NCBI GenBank assembly: GCA_938091715.1
Contig: CALKMT010000058.1
Coordinates: forward strand, 1-8,705
Direction of reading: 5' to 3'
DNA: 8,705 bases
From: an uncultured Litorivicinus sp.
GTDB taxonomy: Bacteria > Pseudomonadota > Gammaproteobacteria > Pseudomonadales > Litorivicinaceae
The position numbers and the translations under genes were made by a program. The notes below the pieces were generated by a model. That model searched no databases and was not told where the DNA came from. It worked only from the letters and a program-made list of their open reading frames with translations. This document shows, piece after piece, positions 6,837 through 8,705 of the stretch (positions within the stretch are counted from its first letter, which is position 1; each line of letters begins with the position of its first letter).

Positions 6837-7382
6837 CTAAAACTCCGGATCCCACTCCACCTGCACAAGGCCGGCCGAGAGATCGATCTGTCGTACCACA
6901 TTGTCCAACCACGGGATCAGCCGTTCCTGCTGATCCATCGATGCTGGGTCGGGTTGGACCACCAACACGTCGTTCGCGCCCGTCTCTAAGACAGACTCGA
7001 CCACCCCATAATCCGAGCCGTCCGAGTGAATGACTCGGCAACCCATCAATTGATGGTGGTAAACCTCGCCCTCGGGCAAGGCCGGCAAGTTCGACTTGCT
7101 AACCCAAATCTCGAGGCCTTTGTACTGCTCGGCCGCGTTGCGATCTGCGTTGCTGTCTAACTTGCATACCCAACCTTTCGCTTGGGCTTTGCCTTTGGGC
7201 TTGCCCGCCTCAAGGCTAGGGGTCAAATACTGACCCTTTTTAACCGGGTGGGGGCGCTTGAGCACCCATGGCCGATAACGAAACGCCGCTTCAGGCTGAT
7301 CCGTATACAGCTGCACCCAATTAAACCCCTGGATTCCCCAGGGAGAACCGATCCTACCAATCAGGATCAGCTCGTCGTTCAA
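6837..7382 (-). CDS. rimM: 16S rRNA processing / 30S maturation factor RimM
   Basis: Assembly factor that binds ribosomal protein S19 and helps mature the 30S head. It is 181 residues (E. coli 182). The N-terminal beta-barrel domain starts with IGRIGSPWGIQG (8-19). The C-terminal PRC-barrel includes YHHQLMGCRVI (108-118), VLETGANDVLVV (131-142), ERLIPWLD (153-160) and the family ending VEWDPEF. Between the domains, residues 60-70 (GKPKGKAQAKG) form a lysine/glycine-rich stretch. No ATG or GTG fits the N-terminus; the best start is TTG at 7382, which overlaps the rpsP TGA stop as TTGA. No clear Shine-Dalgarno sequence precedes it, so translation probably depends on ribosomes finishing rpsP and should be low. 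That fits the low output of RimM and TrmD relative to S16 and L19 known from E. coli. Confidence 0.94.
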   Translation of the reverse strand: MNDELILIGRIGSPWGIQGFNWVQLYTDQPEAAFRYRPWVLKRPHPVKKGQYLTPSLEAGKPKGKAQAKGWVCKLDSNADRNAAEQYKGLEIWVSKSNLPALPEGEVYHHQLMGCRVIHSDGSDYGVVESVLETGANDVLVVQPDPASMDQQERLIPWLDNVVRQIDLSAGLVQVEWDPEF

Positions 7383-7627
7383 GCGGCTTTACGAGCTGTC
7401 TTGACCAACTGCTTGACGCGGTCAGAAACCTGAGCGCCTTGTGCAACCCATGCGTCAACGCGCTCTAGGTCCAATCGCAGGCCTTCGGCAGCGCCGCGAG
7501 CTACGGGGTTAAAGAATCCCAGACGCTCGATGTAGCGACCGTCACGTGACGTACGCGAGTCGGTGACATGAATATGATAGAACGGGCGCTTTTTTGAACC
7601 GCCGCGAGCCAAACGAATTGTGACCAT
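7379..7627 (-). CDS. rpsP: 30S ribosomal protein S16
   Basis: Small-subunit protein needed for 30S assembly; first gene of the rpsP-rimM-trmD-rplS operon. It is 82 residues, exactly the E. coli length. The N-terminus MVTIRLARGGSKKRPFYHIH and the segment RDGRYIERLGFFNPVA are diagnostic. The frame remains open for 50 codons upstream, but that stretch has no family similarity and covers the promoter gap, so the start is set at 7627. The sequence before the start is purine-rich (two GAGAGAC copies) rather than a classic AGGAGG. Its TGA stop overlaps the rimM TTG start. A promoter candidate lies about 95 bases upstream. Confidence 0.97.
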   Translation of the reverse strand: MVTIRLARGGSKKRPFYHIHVTDSRTSRDGRYIERLGFFNPVARGAAEGLRLDLERVDAWVAQGAQVSDRVKQLVKTARKAA

Positions 7628-7630
7628 TGA

Positions 7631-7644
7631 GTCTCTCGTCTCTC
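7631..7644 (-). repeat. Tandem 7-base repeat at the rpsP ribosome binding site
   Basis: On the minus strand GAGAGAC occurs twice in direct succession, ending three bases before the rpsP ATG. The purine-rich repeat sits where the Shine-Dalgarno sequence should be and may serve as two overlapping weak binding sites. Whether it arose by slippage or is maintained cannot be told from one sequence. Confidence 0.5.
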
Positions 7645-7648
7645 TGTA

Positions 7649-7670
7649 AAGCCGGGCCTGTGCCCGCCTT
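7649..7670 (-). promoter_or_regulatory. Leader hairpin upstream of rpsP
   Basis: On the transcribed strand AAG-G-CGGGC-ACAG-GCCCG-G-CTT forms an eight-pair stem with one G-G mismatch and a four-base loop. It lies about 20 bases before the rpsP start. A TTTTTT run precedes rather than follows it, so it is not an intrinsic terminator for this strand. It could stabilise the leader or influence S16 translation; no known ribosomal-protein binding motif was recognised. Confidence 0.4.
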
Positions 7671-7722
7671 GTGTAAAAAATAGGATCGAATCGCGCAACA
7701 GTGCGTATCCGAAGGGTGCGAA

Positions 7723-7751
7723 ATTCTAGTGATTTGTTAGGCCAGACGCAA
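7723..7751 (-). promoter_or_regulatory. Sigma70-type promoter of the rpsP operon
   Basis: On the minus strand TTGCGT (7751-7746) and TAGAAT (7728-7723) are separated by exactly 17 bases. The -10 matches the consensus at five of six positions and the -35 at three. It begins just after the ffh stop (7755) and would give a leader of roughly 90 bases before rpsP. It explains how the operon can be expressed apart from ffh. The rest of the ffh-rpsP gap holds the leader hairpin and the repeat; I saw no clear ffh terminator. Confidence 0.55.
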
Positions 7752-7754
7752 GCC

Positions 7755-8705
7755 CTAGAAACGCGGAGGCATTCCACCGCCGGGCATCATTCCCCCTAGG
7801 CCACGCATCATGTTGGCCATGCCGCCCTTTTTCATTTTCTTCATCATCTTGGACATCTGCTTGTGCTGCTTGAGCAAGCGGTTGACATCCTGCACCTCGC
7901 GGCCGGCACCCCGGGCAATTCGGGCCTTGCGGGAGCCTGTGATCATGTCAGGGTTACGACGCTCGGATGGCGTCATTGAATTGATCAGCGCCTCCATTTG
8001 CTCGAAGGGCTTGTCGGTGATGGCATCTTGCGCGCCAGCCATCATGCCCGCGCCTCCGGGCAATTTATCCAGCAAGTTGGCTACGCCGCCCATGTTTTTC
8101 ATCTGCTGAATCTGCTCTTTAAAGTCCTCAAGGTTAAAGGCCACGCCCTTCTGAACTTTTTTGGCCAGCTTCTGAGCCTTTTCGTGATCGACCTTATTTT
8201 CCACATCCTCGATCAAGGACATCATGTCGCCCATGCCCAATAGCCGCGAGGCAACACGGTCCGGATGGAACGGCTCTAGGGCGTCGGTTTTCTCGCCCAT
8301 GCCCATGAATTTAATGGGCTTACCGGTGATCGCCTTGACGCTGAGTGCCGCACCCCCGCGGGCGTCACCGTCCGCCTTGGTCAACACCACACCCGTTAAC
8401 GGCAGGGCCTCGCCAAAGGCCTTGGCGGTATTGGCGGCATCCTGACCGGTCATGGAGTCCACCACGAACAGGGTCTCAACCGGATTGATCGCGGCGTGCA
8501 AGGCTTGAATTTCGGCCATCATCTCGGCGTCCACCGCCAGGCGGCCTGCGGTATCGACCAACAACACCTCGATATTTTTTTGACGAGCCTCGCTCAGGGC
8601 GGCGGCGACGATTGCTTCGGGTTTGGCCTGGGCATCGGTTGGGAAGGCCGGCACACCGACTTCGTCGGCCAGAATGCGCAACTGCTCAATCGCCGCCGGG
8701 CGATA
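7755..8705 (-). CDS. ffh: Signal recognition particle protein Ffh, C-terminal part (cut by right edge)
   Basis: GTPase that binds 4.5S RNA and delivers ribosomes making membrane proteins to FtsY. The frame is open at the right edge, where it begins YRPAAIEQLR, corresponding to about residue 140 of E. coli Ffh. The 316 residues present lack the N domain and the P-loop. Still visible are the G3 motif DTAGR (residues 51-55 of the fragment), MTGQDAANTAKAF, the G4 motif TKADGDARGG (109-118), and GMGEKTDALEPFHPDR closing the G domain. The methionine-rich M domain follows, with QMKNMGGVANLL, an RNA-binding helix-turn-helix region (SRKARIARGAGREVQDVNRL) and KMMKKMKKGGMANMMRGLGG. The protein ends MPGGGMPPRF. 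FtsY and FlhF are excluded by the M domain. rpsP follows after 127 bases, the usual order in gammaproteobacteria. Confidence 0.97.
   Translation of the reverse strand, partial: YRPAAIEQLRILADEVGVPAFPTDAQAKPEAIVAAALSEARQKNIEVLLVDTAGRLAVDAEMMAEIQALHAAINPVETLFVVDSMTGQDAANTAKAFGEALPLTGVVLTKADGDARGGAALSVKAITGKPIKFMGMGEKTDALEPFHPDRVASRLLGMGDMMSLIEDVENKVDHEKAQKLAKKVQKGVAFNLEDFKEQIQQMKNMGGVANLLDKLPGGAGMMAGAQDAITDKPFEQMEALINSMTPSERRNPDMITGSRKARIARGAGREVQDVNRLLKQHKQMSKMMKKMKKGGMANMMRGLGGMMPGGGMPPRF

Noticed and set aside
6835..7041. Upstream extension of the trmD frame into rimM
   Set aside because: The extra residues have no family similarity; the N-terminus MQFGVVTLFP and the GGAG site mark the true start.
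7649..7670. The rpsP leader hairpin as a terminator of ffh
   Set aside because: The T run precedes the stem on the transcribed strand and no T tract follows it, so it does not have the form of an intrinsic terminator.
7628..7777. Upstream extension of the rpsP frame
   Set aside because: It would add 50 residues to an 82-residue protein of constant length and would run through the promoter and leader hairpin into ffh.
1..8705. A hidden defence, mobile or otherwise novel system
   Set aside because: All but about 200 bases are accounted for by ten conserved housekeeping genes on one strand, with no foreign composition, no long repeats and no unassigned gene.

Overview
The window is a stretch of bacterial chromosome that reads as an ordinary housekeeping region of a gammaproteobacterium. 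All ten recognisable genes lie on the minus strand, so transcription runs from the right edge to the left. Every complete protein aligns by eye, from memory, with its Escherichia coli or Pseudomonas counterpart. The gene order ffh-rpsP-rimM-trmD-rplS followed by xerD-dsbC is typical of gammaproteobacteria. Base composition is moderately GC-rich. The genus cannot be named from the sequence. I see no mobile element, CRISPR array, phage gene, tRNA or rRNA.

In transcription order: the C-terminal two thirds of ffh (signal recognition particle GTPase) enters from the right edge and ends at 7755. A 127-base gap follows, with a good sigma70-type promoter and a leader hairpin. Then comes the ribosomal-protein and tRNA-modification operon rpsP-rimM-trmD-rplS, with genes overlapping or nearly touching. 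xerD (dimer-resolution recombinase) starts 6 bases after rplS, and dsbC (periplasmic disulfide isomerase) 8 bases after xerD. A 69-base gap, the second largest in the window, separates dsbC from alaC (alanine-forming aminotransferase), hom (homoserine dehydrogenase) and thrC (threonine synthase). Two bases beyond thrC begins the N-terminus of what is most likely recJ, cut by the left edge.

Functionally there are three blocks. The first is protein export and translation (Ffh, S16, RimM, TrmD, L19). The second is XerD and DsbC, apparently carried on the same transcript. The third is an amino-acid block (alanine formation from pyruvate, homoserine and threonine synthesis) placed between dsbC and recJ, two genes that are adjacent in E. 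coli. Homoserine kinase (thrB) is absent between hom and thrC and must be encoded elsewhere.

I found no convincing undescribed system. The points worth a second look are modest: a 20-base trmD/rplS overlap, a TTG start for rimM coupled to the rpsP stop, glycine-to-alanine changes in normally conserved motifs of ThrC and Hom, the alaC-hom-thrC placement, and small structured elements in the two larger gaps.
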